Source of the DNA: Pseudoalteromonas luteoviolacea DSM 6061
GTDB taxonomy: Bacteria; Pseudomonadota; Gammaproteobacteria; Enterobacterales; Alteromonadaceae
Length of the DNA: 64,000 nucleotides
Assembly: GCF_001625655.1 (NCBI RefSeq)
Contig: NZ_AUYB01000114.1
Location: 1-64,000 of the forward strand
Direction of reading: 5' to 3'
In this document: positions 25,149 to 35,150 of the stretch, one piece after another
How positions within the stretch are numbered: position 1 is the first letter of the stretch
How the letters are laid out: each line of letters begins with the position of its first letter
Program-made: the position numbers and the translations under genes
Notes under the pieces: generated by a model
Seen by the model: the letters and a program-made list of their open reading frames with translations, nothing else
What the model was told of the DNA's origin: nothing
The model's database searches: none

Positions 25149-27572
25149 ATGAGTATAAAGTATCGTCCGACGCCATGGTTTTTGCCTGCAGTCTCTGCAT
25201 TTCTCGTGCTGGCTATTTTGCTCTATTTTAGTGTTCGAGAGCAGTCTAAATTGATAGACAAAGAACTATACGAAATTAAAGAGCAGCGTGCTTGGCAAGC
25301 TAGCTTTATTGCTGAACAAATTGAGCAGCGACTTCGTTCTGCATCGGCTTCTTCTAATCGCTTGGCCAAGACTCTGCAAACACAGTTAGCGCAACATAAG
25401 CATAATGCTGCCCAGAGCTTGGCGAGCATCACCCAACCTTACCCTGACGGCTCTGTCCGAACACGTAAATCACTATTTAATGGAGTGCAGCAAGCAGGCG
25501 TTTACTTACCAGTTGGCGTGTCTTTGACACCTGAAAAGTCCCGCTACCTTATGGTCGCAAAAGAAACGGTTGAGGCGTTTGGCCAAGGCGCGCTGTCGAG
25601 CCCATTTTCTGATACTTGGTTTATGAATGAAGATGGTGGCATCGTCATTTATTGGCCTCAGGAACCAGATTTTGTTTTTAAGGCACAACAAGGGTTTAGC
25701 TACTTAGGCAGTCAGTGGCTGATCCCTGATGCGTCACCTACTACTTATTGGACGCCCTTAATCAAGGACCCAATACCTGATCTCTGGATGTTGTCTGCGG
25801 TAACGCCCATTTATGTAGAAGGGGCTTGGCGTGGTTCTGTGGGTCACGATATTACATTACAAAGCCTGCTTGATAATGCCAAACTGCTAAAAGGGGAGCA
25901 ACAAAGCGAGTTTATTTTGCTTAATGACAAAAACTATATTGTCGCCTCTGATATTGATGGCTTGCTTGAAGAAAACAGCGATCGAAACTTAGAAACCCAG
26001 TTGATGGTGAGTGACTGGCTTGAGGCTTACCGGAGGCTGTGGTCACACAGTGAATCATATTTGGTCCATAAGCAGCGGCTTTACACTTTATCTACGATTG
26101 ACTCACAAGGGTGGGTTTTTCTAACTTCAATGCCCCTTCAACCAGCCACAGACAAAATAGAAAGTGCATTTACGGCGTTACAAACAATGGCGTTTATTAG
26201 TATTGCAGCTGAAGTAACCATCTTAACCTTATTATTTGCATACTTTCATCGACGCAATAAAGCGTATGTAAAGCACCTTAAAGATGCGTCACAGTCATTG
26301 TCAGAAGAAAAGCTCCGTTATGAGACTCTGGTTGATAAGATCCCGTCGATTGTTTATCGCTGCAAAAATGACAAGTACTGGACAATGCTCTATCTCAACG
26401 GCGCAGTGGAATTTGCCACAGGCTATCAGGCGGAAGATTTTATAAATAATAAGTCTTTGGCATTTGCTGACATAATTTATCCAGACGATCAGGGGATGGT
26501 TTGGCAGGTAATCCAAGAGGCTTTAGCCGCGAGTGGGCGTTTTAAGGTGGTATATCGTGTCATTCACCAAAATGGCCAATTGCGTTGGATGATTGAGCGG
26601 GGTGGATATAGTGACAATCAATTGCATATTGAAGGCGTCATTACAGATATTACTGAGCTAAAAGAAGCTGAGCAGAAACTTAAACTTTCGAACATGACGC
26701 TAGATGAGAAGGTCGCTTTAAAAACGGCTGAGTTACAAAGTGCAAATCAAGAGTTGACAGAAAAAACCGACAAATTACAAGACTCTTTGCAGACATTAAA
26801 ACAGACTCAACATGAATTGATTGAAGCTGAAAAGATGGTATCAATGACCAGTATGGTGGTAGGCATGGCCCATGAAATTAATACGCCGCTAGGCAACATT
26901 ACCACGGCGGAGACCACGATTTCTTCCAAAGTCGAACAGCTTTTACATGCCATAGAACACGATCAACTTAAGAAGTCTGAGTTGTTAAGCGGTCTAGAGG
27001 TTATTCAGTTGAGTTTAGAATCTAACGATGCGAGTTTGAAAAAATTGCTCAGTTTGAGTGAGCGTTTCCAAGGATTGCACTATAGCCACGACGTGAAACT
27101 GGAAAGGGGGTCATTTCAATTGGCACCGCTATCGCAGAAAATTGTTGAAAAGTTTGCTGCGACTTTAGGGAGAAAAAATATTCAGCTGGATATGAATGTA
27201 GAAGAAGGGGTGTGTTTAACTGGGTCGATAGAAGCCATCGACGAAATACTCACAAAATTGATTGAGAATTCGTTAAAACATGGCTTTTCATCACATGACA
27301 GTGGCCATATTTGGTTAGATGCATACGCAGATATAGACTTACAATCGATTATAATGACTTACCGAGATAATGGCAGCGGTATTGCACCGAGTATCGAAGA
27401 GAATATTTTTATTCCGTTTGCGTCACAAACATTAAACCAAGGCGGTGGAGGACTGGGATTAAGTCGAGTTTATAACATTATAAAAACGGAATTTGACGGT
27501 AAAATTGAATTGCAAACGACTGCTGAGCAACCTGGTGCGTGCTTTGTGATTACATTACCATTAGCGCAATAG
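25149..27572 (+). CDS. Sensor histidine kinase with dCache and PAS domains
   Basis: 807 residues. Membrane segments near 12-30 and 345-366 enclose a large extracytoplasmic region resembling a double Cache sensor (for example SPFSDTWFMNEDGG, PIYVEGAWRGSVGHDITL), which usually binds small ligands. After the membrane come a PAS domain (about 390-510, ending in GVITDITELKEAE), a long coiled coil (515-570), a HisKA-type dimerisation region with H575 (AHEINTPLGN), and HATPase with N-box (IENSLKHGF), DNGSGI and GGGGLGL. No receiver is attached and no response regulator is adjacent, so the partner is elsewhere. The ECF sigma gene follows on the same strand, 158 bases downstream. Confidence 0.9.
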   Translation: MSIKYRPTPWFLPAVSAFLVLAILLYFSVREQSKLIDKELYEIKEQRAWQASFIAEQIEQRLRSASASSNRLAKTLQTQLAQHKHNAAQSLASITQPYPDGSVRTRKSLFNGVQQAGVYLPVGVSLTPEKSRYLMVAKETVEAFGQGALSSPFSDTWFMNEDGGIVIYWPQEPDFVFKAQQGFSYLGSQWLIPDASPTTYWTPLIKDPIPDLWMLSAVTPIYVEGAWRGSVGHDITLQSLLDNAKLLKGEQQSEFILLNDKNYIVASDIDGLLEENSDRNLETQLMVSDWLEAYRRLWSHSESYLVHKQRLYTLSTIDSQGWVFLTSMPLQPATDKIESAFTALQTMAFISIAAEVTILTLLFAYFHRRNKAYVKHLKDASQSLSEEKLRYETLVDKIPSIVYRCKNDKYWTMLYLNGAVEFATGYQAEDFINNKSLAFADIIYPDDQGMVWQVIQEALAASGRFKVVYRVIHQNGQLRWMIERGGYSDNQLHIEGVITDITELKEAEQKLKLSNMTLDEKVALKTAELQSANQELTEKTDKLQDSLQTLKQTQHELIEAEKMVSMTSMVVGMAHEINTPLGNITTAETTISSKVEQLLHAIEHDQLKKSELLSGLEVIQLSLESNDASLKKLLSLSERFQGLHYSHDVKLERGSFQLAPLSQKIVEKFAATLGRKNIQLDMNVEEGVCLTGSIEAIDEILTKLIENSLKHGFSSHDSGHIWLDAYADIDLQSIIMTYRDNGSGIAPSIEENIFIPFASQTLNQGGGGLGLSRVYNIIKTEFDGKIELQTTAEQPGACFVITLPLAQ

Positions 27573-27730
27573 GTTCATATTTCCGACCGTCTGTTTTTCT
27601 TTTTCTCACTTTTTATTGTCACAGTTTCTTCAGTCATCGGGACTATGTAGGTAACCTATTAAAAAAGGATATGTATGATTATGTTAGTTTCGGTATATCA
27701 GTCCCAACTATTGGTTGGCAAGGAGGTCGC

Positions 27731-28873
27731 ATGAGCAATGTGGATACGCAACTAGAGCAATTGGTCCAACTGGCTAAAAAAGGAGATGAGCAGGCATTTA
27801 CACAACTTGTTGAAAGACTGTCGAATATTGTTAGCAGTGTTGCCTTAGCCATAACCAAAGATGTGTCTCATAGTGAGGATGTGACTCAAAAGGTTTTTAT
27901 TAAGGTTTGGCAAAAGCTCAGTGAGCTAAAAAACAATGCCAGCATCTTACCTTGGATACGTCAATTGACACGTTTCACAGCACTTAATCACCTAAGAGAT
28001 ATGGGCAACGGCTGCACTGATACTATTTCGGCAGAACAAGCTGAGATGCTATTAGCAAAATTGGCAGATAAGGGGGCACATCAAGATCGTTTGCTCATTC
28101 AGCAACAGCAAAATGCGGTACTGAATCATTTATTGGAAGCGCTACCTGATGAAAGTCGTGAAGTGGTGGTGCTGTATTACCGGGAAGAGCAAAACTCGCG
28201 TTTAGTCAGTGAATTGCTAGGGATCAGTGAGTCACTAGTAAGGAAGCGTCTGCAGCGAGTTCGCTCCTTGCTCAAAGAAAAGATACTTGATCAGTATGGA
28301 CAAGTGATACTGGCAAGTGCACCGGTAGGGCTTTCTTCAGCGGTTGTTGCATTGAGTATCACAGCCTCCCCTGTGGCGGCTGCTTCCACAGGTGCTTTAT
28401 TGGCTGGTGGACAGAGTCATTGGGCTGGTAAGCTACTGGCTATCATGGGCGGCGCTGTATTCGGCGGCGCCGCAGCCTTGCTTGCAAACAACTACAGCGC
28501 GAAGCGTGCACTGTCTTTTTTTGACGACGCAGAAGTGATTAAGCGGTTAAATAGAGAGCGCGTGATGACCAATATATGGATTGTGCTCAGTGTGATTTTG
28601 ATGAGTATGGCCTACATCTACACCTCAGGCTGGCTGATGCCTGTTTTGAGTTTTGTTTTCTTGCTTGTAGGTGTCACCCGTTTCGTATTTAGTATGGCCA
28701 TGGCAAACCGACAGCGCCTACTCAAAGAGGCAGAGTATGATGAACACGCTTATCGACGCCTTGCTACGCAGCAAAGAAATGGCTTGCTCGGCTTAGGTTT
28801 AGGGGTGGTAGGAGGTGCCTCCGGCTTGGTGGTTGGACTGATACAAAGTGGTCGTTTTACTCAACTTTTGTAG
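27731..28873 (+). CDS. ECF-type sigma factor fused to a C-terminal membrane domain
   Basis: 380 residues from the ATG at 27731, chosen because AGGAGG lies just upstream; the open frame runs back further, but that part is not protein-like. Residues about 10-185 are a sigma-70-type ECF factor: region 2 (SEDVTQKVFIKVWQKL) and region 4 (LPDESREVVVLYY, LVSELLGISESLVRKRLQRV). From about 195 the protein becomes hydrophobic, with a glycine-rich stretch (LLAIMGGAVFGGAAALLA), two segments in NIWIVLSVILMSMAYIY to FVFLLVGVTRFVF, and a last one (LGLGLGVVGGASGLVVGLI). No separate anti-sigma gene is adjacent, so the membrane part may tether or control the sigma domain. How it would be released is unknown. 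Confidence 0.85.
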   Translation: MSNVDTQLEQLVQLAKKGDEQAFTQLVERLSNIVSSVALAITKDVSHSEDVTQKVFIKVWQKLSELKNNASILPWIRQLTRFTALNHLRDMGNGCTDTISAEQAEMLLAKLADKGAHQDRLLIQQQQNAVLNHLLEALPDESREVVVLYYREEQNSRLVSELLGISESLVRKRLQRVRSLLKEKILDQYGQVILASAPVGLSSAVVALSITASPVAAASTGALLAGGQSHWAGKLLAIMGGAVFGGAAALLANNYSAKRALSFFDDAEVIKRLNRERVMTNIWIVLSVILMSMAYIYTSGWLMPVLSFVFLLVGVTRFVFSMAMANRQRLLKEAEYDEHAYRRLATQQRNGLLGLGLGVVGGASGLVVGLIQSGRFTQLL

Positions 28874-28941
28874 TGCTAAATGCGTCAGTCTCAGTAAACA
28901 TCCGGGGCTGATTGCATACCTTTAATTCACTGGCTTTGCGC

Positions 28942-29586
28942 TTATTTAAGACTGTTATAAACCGCTAAAACGTCCTCGGGCTCAGCACGAGAGGTATAGT
29001 CTTCTTCAATAAACACATATTGAACCGTACCCGATGTATCAACGATATAGGTTGCGGGAATTGGCAGAGCAAATTCTTTTCGGGCTGTGCGCTCAGTGAG
29101 ATCAACCCCCCACTTTAATAGCACTTGTTTGAGTGCGTCATTCACTTCATATACTAACCCAAATTTTTCCATCACAGTAAAGCTGGGATCGATTAAGACA
29201 GGAAAGCTAAGGGCATTATCTTTTTGAACTTGCTTGGTAAAGCTTGGAATTTCACCGGATACTGCTATGAGGTTTGGCATTAGAGGCTGCTCTTTGATGA
29301 GTTGCTCCCAAGCCTGTAACTCTAGCATGCAGTATGGACACCAACCGCCACGAAAAAAGGTAATGATCAGAGGGCGCTGCAAGAGAGAATGTAATGATAC
29401 GGCCAAACCATTATTGTCATAGAGGGTACCATTAGGCATTGCTTCTGAGATTTGTGGACTTGCTCTTAAGGTACGCTGCTCTTGAAGGAGTGAAACATTG
29501 CGACTAAGGGTCTCTAATATCTCCGCTGGTGCTGACTTTTCATAGGAATGTTTAAATTCATTTAATGCTTGCGCAAGTGATGCCAT
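28942..29586 (-). CDS. Peroxiredoxin-like AhpC/TSA-family protein
   Basis: 214 residues. Thioredoxin-fold protein with FRGGWCPYC (C83 and C86), the signature of the AhpC/TSA-like peroxiredoxin subfamily that carries a CxxC pair in place of the usual PxxxTxxC. It probably reduces peroxides or acts as a thiol-disulfide reductase; no signal peptide, so cytoplasmic. The N-terminal 50 residues form a helical extension. It is convergent with the sigma gene and divergent from the flavin reductase gene. Confidence 0.85.
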   Translation of the reverse strand: MASLAQALNEFKHSYEKSAPAEILETLSRNVSLLQEQRTLRASPQISEAMPNGTLYDNNGLAVSLHSLLQRPLIITFFRGGWCPYCMLELQAWEQLIKEQPLMPNLIAVSGEIPSFTKQVQKDNALSFPVLIDPSFTVMEKFGLVYEVNDALKQVLLKWGVDLTERTARKEFALPIPATYIVDTSGTVQYVFIEEDYTSRAEPEDVLAVYNSLK

Positions 29587-29749
29587 TACTGTGCACTCGG
29601 GATAATTCTACTTGATTTGCTAAGTGTAGAGGGTGCATCTAGTTTCAACAATGTTGGTATGTCGTATGATAACTCCATACAGGCAAATTCCCATGTACAA
29701 ATGAGGTGTGCTCCCTTATGCTGTTTTTCATTTGTGTATAGGTAAGTAA

Positions 29750-30364
29750 ATGATTTTAGACTTCAAGGATCTTTCCCCAAATCGGATCTATCACACCTTA
29801 ACCCAGACCGTTGTGCCAAGGCCCATTGCGTGGGTCCTATCGAAAAGCCCACACGGGACATTGAACTTGGCGCCATTTTCTTATTTTACTGCTATCAGTT
29901 CTGACCCTGCTATTTTAATGTATGCGGTGGGTCAAAAACCAACAGGCGAATATAAAGACTCAGTTGTGAATGTAGAGACAAACAATGAGCTGGTTATTCA
30001 TATAGCTGACAGTGAATTGGCCCATGATGTAACACAGTCGGCGGCAACTTTGCCTAATGAAGCGTCCGAACTAGATTTACTGGATCTCAACTTGGTAGAG
30101 TTTTCCGATTTCAGTTTACCAAGAATTGAAAAAGCAAAAGTCGCTTTTGGTTGTAAGTTGCATAAGGTCGTCGAAATGGGGGAGCTGCCCATGAAGTTAG
30201 TATTTGTGGAGGTCACTAAAGCATACATTGATGATGAGATCATTCAGCTTGATGACAAAGGTCGCAGTAAAGTCGATGCGCTTAAACTTGACCCACTCGC
30301 GCGTCTAGGTGGAGCTGAATATGCCAACCTCAAGGAGGTATTTAAATCTGCACGGCCACAATAG
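29750..30364 (+). CDS. Flavin reductase-like domain protein (FMN-binding)
   Basis: 204 residues. The segment VPRPIAWVLSKSPHGTLNLA followed by PFSYFTAISSDPA is the characteristic FMN-binding start of the flavin reductase-like family (split-barrel, DIM6/NTAB type). Members reduce flavins with NAD(P)H or simply bind FMN; the partner oxygenase, if any, is not evident nearby. An AGGT site precedes the ATG. Its stop codon lies in the loop of a terminator hairpin. Confidence 0.85.
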   Translation: MILDFKDLSPNRIYHTLTQTVVPRPIAWVLSKSPHGTLNLAPFSYFTAISSDPAILMYAVGQKPTGEYKDSVVNVETNNELVIHIADSELAHDVTQSAATLPNEASELDLLDLNLVEFSDFSLPRIEKAKVAFGCKLHKVVEMGELPMKLVFVEVTKAYIDDEIIQLDDKGRSKVDALKLDPLARLGGAEYANLKEVFKSARPQ

Positions 30365-30397
30365 CCGTGCAGTGAGGTTTGGGGTGTTATGCACCCC
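30348..30397. terminator. Two hairpins between convergent flavin reductase and protease genes
   Basis: The first is a perfect 9-bp stem CTGCACGGC / GCCGTGCAG (30348-30372) with the flavin reductase stop codon touching its loop. The second is GGGGTG / CACCCC (30381-30397). Together they probably terminate transcription from both sides. Confidence 0.6.
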
Positions 30398-30410
30398 ACA
30401 TAGCCATTAC

Positions 30411-32915
30411 TTATCGAAAGTTAACGGTTACTTCTTCAGAGCAAATATCGCCAAACTGGCACACTTTATAGGTGTAACTAGTTGCCGCAGCATTGCGAGA
30501 AAAGTCACGGTATTTACCCGTGTTATTTACCGTTCTAATTGCTTCGCCGTCACGGTAAATCGTTACTTGGTCGGCACTTGTGCCTGTCCAAGCTAACTCA
30601 ACGCGAATTGAACCAAGGCGAGATTTATTTACTCGTACAACCTCTAACTGAGGGTTATCAGAGCTAACAGATACAGTTTGAGTCGTTGTATTTGTATTAC
30701 CCTGACTGTCAGTTACAGTCAGTGCGACTTGGTAATCACCCGATGCTGCAAAAGCATGAACAGGGTTTTGCTCTGTACTCGTATTGCCGTCACCGAAGTC
30801 CCATGCTCTGCTAACAATGTCGTCATTCGAATCAGTACTTGTATCAGTAAATGTAACGTCTAAACCATTTTTCGTGAATTCAAATCCTGCAACTGGCGGT
30901 ACTTCAGAAACTTCGCCAATACCTGTTAAAGTAATAGACCAGTTGTTCAAAGTACCTGAATCTAGGTTTGCATTGTCAACAACTTTTAATAGCCAATCAC
31001 CCGCTGCTGTTTCACCGTTGAAAGCATCAGAGCTAAAGCTGTCTACGATATTATCTGCACTGCCACCGGCTCTGTTGTGCAATGTTGCAACAGTCCCTGC
31101 AGGAGATGTTAAGGTAACCAGTAGATCACCAATATAAGTATGGCTGATGTTAAGTGCAGTGCTGCTGCCAAAGATAGTTACATCATCGGCAATGGTAATT
31201 GTTGATGTTACCCCTGCTTGATCATTATCTGGAATATCAACACTGGTGGTGTTGTCATAGACGAAGTCTCTCAAGCCCGTAGGTAGTACATTTAAGGCAA
31301 GTTGCTTTTGCTGATTTAGCTCACCAGAAACAGCATCAACCGTGAAGTTGTAGCTACCCCACTGAGTCTCAGCAGTCGTCGCAACGCTCAGTACAGCCGT
31401 TTCGCCCGGAGTTACCGTTGTTTTAGACAGGGTTACACCATTTAGGCCACCTGTTGCAGATAGGTCAATGTCACCTTGCCAGTTTGCAACGGAAGTGAAA
31501 GTGAGTTGATAGTCAGCTGTTTGTCCAGCAGTGATCTCTTGAGACACTGGAGTAGCGACCACTCTGAAGCCAGGTGTAGGGTCTGCATCGATTAACATTT
31601 GATGAGCATCTAAGCGTTTACCTGAAACTGTTTTGCCATCTAATGCTGCAATGCTTTTACCCGATTGCATTAATAATTCTTTAAGCTCTAATGTCGTAAG
31701 GCTCGGGTTAACAGACAATGCTAAAGCAGCTGCACCGGCAACATGTGGTGTTGCCATTGACGTACCAGAGAAAGAGGCATAGCCACCGCCTGGAATCGTT
31801 GAAAGGATGTCACTCCCCGGTGCGCCCATATCAACAGAAGTTAAGCCCCACTGAGAGAATGACGACATTGCATCTGTATGTGTTGTCGACGCAATAGCCA
31901 TTACGCTGTCATGGTCGTAGCTTGCTGGGTAGCTTGGTGACAGGTCGTTGTCACGTGCACCATTACCGGCCGCAGCAACAAACAGAATACCAGCTTGTTC
32001 ACTTGCTGTGATTGAGTCATATAGTGCCTGGCTGAAGCCACCACCACCCCAACTGTTATTTAGTACGCTGATATTGTGACCAGCATTTTTCATTGCAACC
32101 ATGTAGTCGATACATTTGATTGCATCCGCTGTTGAGCCGCTACCTGAAGAGTTTAGGAATTTACAGCCGATGATTGAGACTTCATGGTTTACACCCACAA
32201 CCCCTTCGCTGTTGTTACCTGTAGCACCAATAGTACCTGATACGTGCGTACCATGGCCTTGGTCATCCATTGGATCGCCGCTGTTAGTGATAGCATTTAT
32301 GCCATAGACGTCATCAATATAGCCATTACCATCATTATCAATTCCGTCACCCGCGATTTCATTTGGGTTGACCCACATATTTGCTGTTAGGTCAGGGTGT
32401 GAATAGTCAACACCAGTATCAATTACACCGACAATCACTTCGCGAGAACCAATGCTAATATCCCAAGCTTCTGGTGCATTGATATCCGCATCGTTGGTTC
32501 CACCAGTTTGACCTGTGTTGTGTAAGCCCCATAGATCATCGAAACGGCTGTCATTTGGCAGTGCCATTGCTTTTACTGTGTAGTTTGGTTCTACATATGA
32601 GACAGCTGGGTGCTTTTCTAGCGCTTGAATAGCTTGCTTAGAGGTCATGCCATTGAGTTTGAAGTGAGCAAGGCGACCATTGAGGACATTTTTATAGTTG
32701 TCATCTTTTTCATCCGCATTGCTGTCTGAAATGCGTGCTTTAACTAGGCTACGCGCCTGTGCTCGCATTTCGGCAGTCGCGTCATTTTTAAATACGACGA
32801 TAACACTGTCATCGGCTGTTTGAGTCGTCGTATTGATTTGTATTGCAGCGTGAGATGTGAATGCAAACAGTGGCATCAATGCCATTGTTAAAGCTGTAAA
32901 TTTAGTTTTCATCAT
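30411..32915 (-). CDS. Secreted subtilisin-like serine protease (S8) with P domain and PKD domain
   Basis: 834 residues. Signal peptide (to about AFTSHA, 23), then an I9-type inhibitor propeptide (about 38-115, ending AVSYVEPNYTVKA), then the S8 catalytic domain with D166 (GVIDTGVD), H224 (GHGTHVSG) and S386 (SGTSMATPHVAG). The C-terminal part carries a proprotein-convertase P domain (about 560-665), a PKD domain (AWDFGDGNTSTEQNP, about 670-750) and a last beta domain with two cysteines. PKD and P domains often help attachment to insoluble protein such as collagen; deseasin-type marine proteases are similar. It is likely exported by the type II system. Two adjacent ATGs are possible starts (32915 or 32912); GGAAGA spacing slightly favours the second. 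Confidence 0.95.
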   Translation of the reverse strand: MMKTKFTALTMALMPLFAFTSHAAIQINTTTQTADDSVIVVFKNDATAEMRAQARSLVKARISDSNADEKDDNYKNVLNGRLAHFKLNGMTSKQAIQALEKHPAVSYVEPNYTVKAMALPNDSRFDDLWGLHNTGQTGGTNDADINAPEAWDISIGSREVIVGVIDTGVDYSHPDLTANMWVNPNEIAGDGIDNDGNGYIDDVYGINAITNSGDPMDDQGHGTHVSGTIGATGNNSEGVVGVNHEVSIIGCKFLNSSGSGSTADAIKCIDYMVAMKNAGHNISVLNNSWGGGGFSQALYDSITASEQAGILFVAAAGNGARDNDLSPSYPASYDHDSVMAIASTTHTDAMSSFSQWGLTSVDMGAPGSDILSTIPGGGYASFSGTSMATPHVAGAAALALSVNPSLTTLELKELLMQSGKSIAALDGKTVSGKRLDAHQMLIDADPTPGFRVVATPVSQEITAGQTADYQLTFTSVANWQGDIDLSATGGLNGVTLSKTTVTPGETAVLSVATTAETQWGSYNFTVDAVSGELNQQKQLALNVLPTGLRDFVYDNTTSVDIPDNDQAGVTSTITIADDVTIFGSSTALNISHTYIGDLLVTLTSPAGTVATLHNRAGGSADNIVDSFSSDAFNGETAAGDWLLKVVDNANLDSGTLNNWSITLTGIGEVSEVPPVAGFEFTKNGLDVTFTDTSTDSNDDIVSRAWDFGDGNTSTEQNPVHAFAASGDYQVALTVTDSQGNTNTTTQTVSVSSDNPQLEVVRVNKSRLGSIRVELAWTGTSADQVTIYRDGEAIRTVNNTGKYRDFSRNAAATSYTYKVCQFGDICSEEVTVNFR

Positions 32916-33626
32916 TCTTCCAAATGTTAGTTGTTCAGACTGTGTAGATGTATGACTACATAGCTACATACTTATGACTTCTTTAAGAACTGATGACGGC
33001 ATCGTTTTGGGCAACGGATACCAACCTAATATACTAAATTGAGGTACAGCAAATTGAAATTAGTTCAATATTGAAATTTCATTATTTTTTGTGATTTTAA
33101 AGTCGTATTTTTTTGAGTGATTAATACTTTTTTGGTAATTGAGTACCTAGAATGCGTGAAAGTTTGCGTTATTTTTACTCATACTTTTTTTGTATACATT
33201 TTGAAGGGATGGCGTGTTTACTATAAAAAAAATTATAAGTTAATGATCTTTATTTAGTTTCCTAATCAAAAAAATTTCTCATTTATCTTCTTGTAGGAGC
33301 CAATTAGAGTGAATACGTGACTCAGTTTTTAGTTTACTCGGTACCGCATACTACCGTACTGAAATAGATCAAAAATTGGTGATTCAATAATTAAAGAACT
33401 TCTAATAAGAACAGGACGCATCTTGATTTATTTTCATAAATGCATTTTCCGAAAATAGGTCAAATTAATTCAATAATGCTCTTATATTGAATATCGGTTT
33501 ACTAAAACTTAAGTAATGCTTGTTATGGCAACGACGAGGTTATTTGACGTTAAGTTTTGGGGCTGTGGGCATGTATTGGTAAATACTCAAATTTCAAACG
33601 CGAAAAAAAACACTAAGGAGAAAAGT
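32916..33626. other. Long AT-rich regulatory region between protease and curli operon
   Basis: About 710 bases without a gene, separating divergent transcription units. It is rich in A and T runs (stretches of six to eight T around 33086-33190 and 33225-33275) and holds a perfect 10-bp palindrome TGAAATTTCA (33072-33081). Long AT-rich leaders are typical of curli promoters, which respond to CsgD and nucleoid proteins. No specific binding site can be named. Confidence 0.5.
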
Positions 33627-35147
33627 GTGAAGTTTTCTAAATCATTAATTAGCTGTGCGTTGGCAATTGCATTCTCTCAATCTGTGGCTGCTCAAACCGT
33701 CGAAGAATCTGGTAAAGCTCAATCAACTTCAAATTTAAGTCAACTAGAGCGTGGTTTAACAACGGGTAATGCGCTTACAATCAAACAAGAAGCGGTAGTT
33801 TCAGGCAATACACTTGCGAGCTTCCAAGAAGGCACAAGTAATCAAACTAATGTCACAACAGTAGGTGACAACAATGAAACGGTGACGAACCAGTCTGGTA
33901 CTCAGCATGCGATTATTGTCTCAACAACGGGTGATAATAATACGCAAAGCTATATACAAAGCGGCGAAGCTCACGGTGCTGAGTCAACTTTAACTGGTAA
34001 CTTTAACAATATCGCAGTAGCGCAAAGTGGTGCTGGTCATCTAGGTATTGATAACGAAGTGACTAACTTAATTGTAGGTGATGAGAATGATGTACAGATT
34101 TCTCAAAGCTCAGGTGGTCACTGGTACTACAACAAAAATATGCAAGGTAACCAAAATGCGGTAACAGGCACGCAATCAGGTTCTTGGCATGAAATTCACA
34201 TCGATAGTGTGTCAGGTGATCAAAATACCATCTCAACAACTCAGGATGGAGACTATAACAAATCTGAATTCAAGGCTGTTGAAGGTAATGAAAACGCGAT
34301 TGAAGTATCTCAACTTGGCGACGATCACCGTATTGTTATCGAACAAGTACTAGGCAATGATAATGAGATTGAACTAGAGCAAAGCGAAGGTAACGATAAC
34401 AGCATCGCGGTTGCAGGTATTGTTGGTGAAGACAACGACTTAAGTGTTGACCAAGAAGGCAATAACCTTCAGTTTGTCAGCGCTCTATATGAAGGTGACG
34501 ACAATGATGTGACCGTAAGTCAACGCGGTGATGAGTCTGAAGTGACTATTGATGTTTCAGGTGACAACAATACATTCACCTCATCACAGCAAATTGGCAA
34601 TCAAAACGCCTTATACATTGGCGCAATTGGTGACAATAACGAAGTAAATACCATTCAAACGGGTTCTTTAAACAGCACGCATATTGCTGTATTCAATGGC
34701 GATAACAATGATATTGATGTAGGCCAATACGGTAACGAAAATGAATTTGTATTCCAAACATCAGAGCCTGATCCTAGCATCGAAGCCAATGACAATAACA
34801 TTTCTGTATTGCAGCGTAAGATTGGTAACAGTGCCGCTGTGACGATGGGTTATGTTGCAACAAGTTCAAACAATCAAGTTGATATTGCACAGACGGGTGA
34901 TCTGAATGCGATTGACCTATTACTTGAAGGCAGTAACAACATGATTGATCTGATGCAAGAAGGTGACAACAACTTTATCGTAGGTATAGAGTCGAGTGGC
35001 TTTGTTGTGAGTGGTAACGATAATGTAGTGTCTATCAGCCAAACTGGTAATGGTAACCTGGTTGAGGGTGGTGTTGCTGGTAATGGTCAAAACCTAAGTA
35101 TTACTCAGGTTGGTGACTACAACGTAGCAACAATCATTCAGCAGTAA
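33627..35147 (+). CDS. Large curlin-repeat amyloid subunit
   Basis: 506 residues from the GTG at 33627, chosen for AAGGAG at 33615-33620 and because a clean signal peptide follows (FSKSLISCALAIAFSQSVAAQ). The mature protein is built of about twenty repeats of 21-24 residues with the curlin pattern: a strand with a conserved Gln and Gly (for example ISQSSGG, VSQRGDE, IAQTGDL), a second strand, and a turn such as GDNN, GDDN, GNDN or GNQN. CsgA and CsgB of E. coli have five such repeats each; this protein has about four times as many and is the only curlin in the window. csgE, csgF and csgG follow, so it is the likely fibre subunit, secreted through CsgG. The turns are rich in Asp and Asn. Confidence 0.92.
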   Translation: MKFSKSLISCALAIAFSQSVAAQTVEESGKAQSTSNLSQLERGLTTGNALTIKQEAVVSGNTLASFQEGTSNQTNVTTVGDNNETVTNQSGTQHAIIVSTTGDNNTQSYIQSGEAHGAESTLTGNFNNIAVAQSGAGHLGIDNEVTNLIVGDENDVQISQSSGGHWYYNKNMQGNQNAVTGTQSGSWHEIHIDSVSGDQNTISTTQDGDYNKSEFKAVEGNENAIEVSQLGDDHRIVIEQVLGNDNEIELEQSEGNDNSIAVAGIVGEDNDLSVDQEGNNLQFVSALYEGDDNDVTVSQRGDESEVTIDVSGDNNTFTSSQQIGNQNALYIGAIGDNNEVNTIQTGSLNSTHIAVFNGDNNDIDVGQYGNENEFVFQTSEPDPSIEANDNNISVLQRKIGNSAAVTMGYVATSSNNQVDIAQTGDLNAIDLLLEGSNNMIDLMQEGDNNFIVGIESSGFVVSGNDNVVSISQTGNGNLVEGGVAGNGQNLSITQVGDYNVATIIQQ

Positions 35148-35150
35148 TGA

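Noticed and set aside
27539-27730. N-terminal extension of the ECF sigma frame
   Set aside because: It overlaps the kinase end and is not sigma-like; the AGGAGG before 27731 decides the start.
30784-31137. 117-codon open frame on the plus strand inside the protease gene
   Set aside because: Antisense to the P and PKD domains of the S8 protease; no ribosome site and low-complexity translation.
33750-35140. Repeated AT/GC pattern resembling a repeat array or CRISPR
   Set aside because: The periodicity is at the protein level (curlin repeats of about 22 codons); there are no identical direct repeats with unique spacers.
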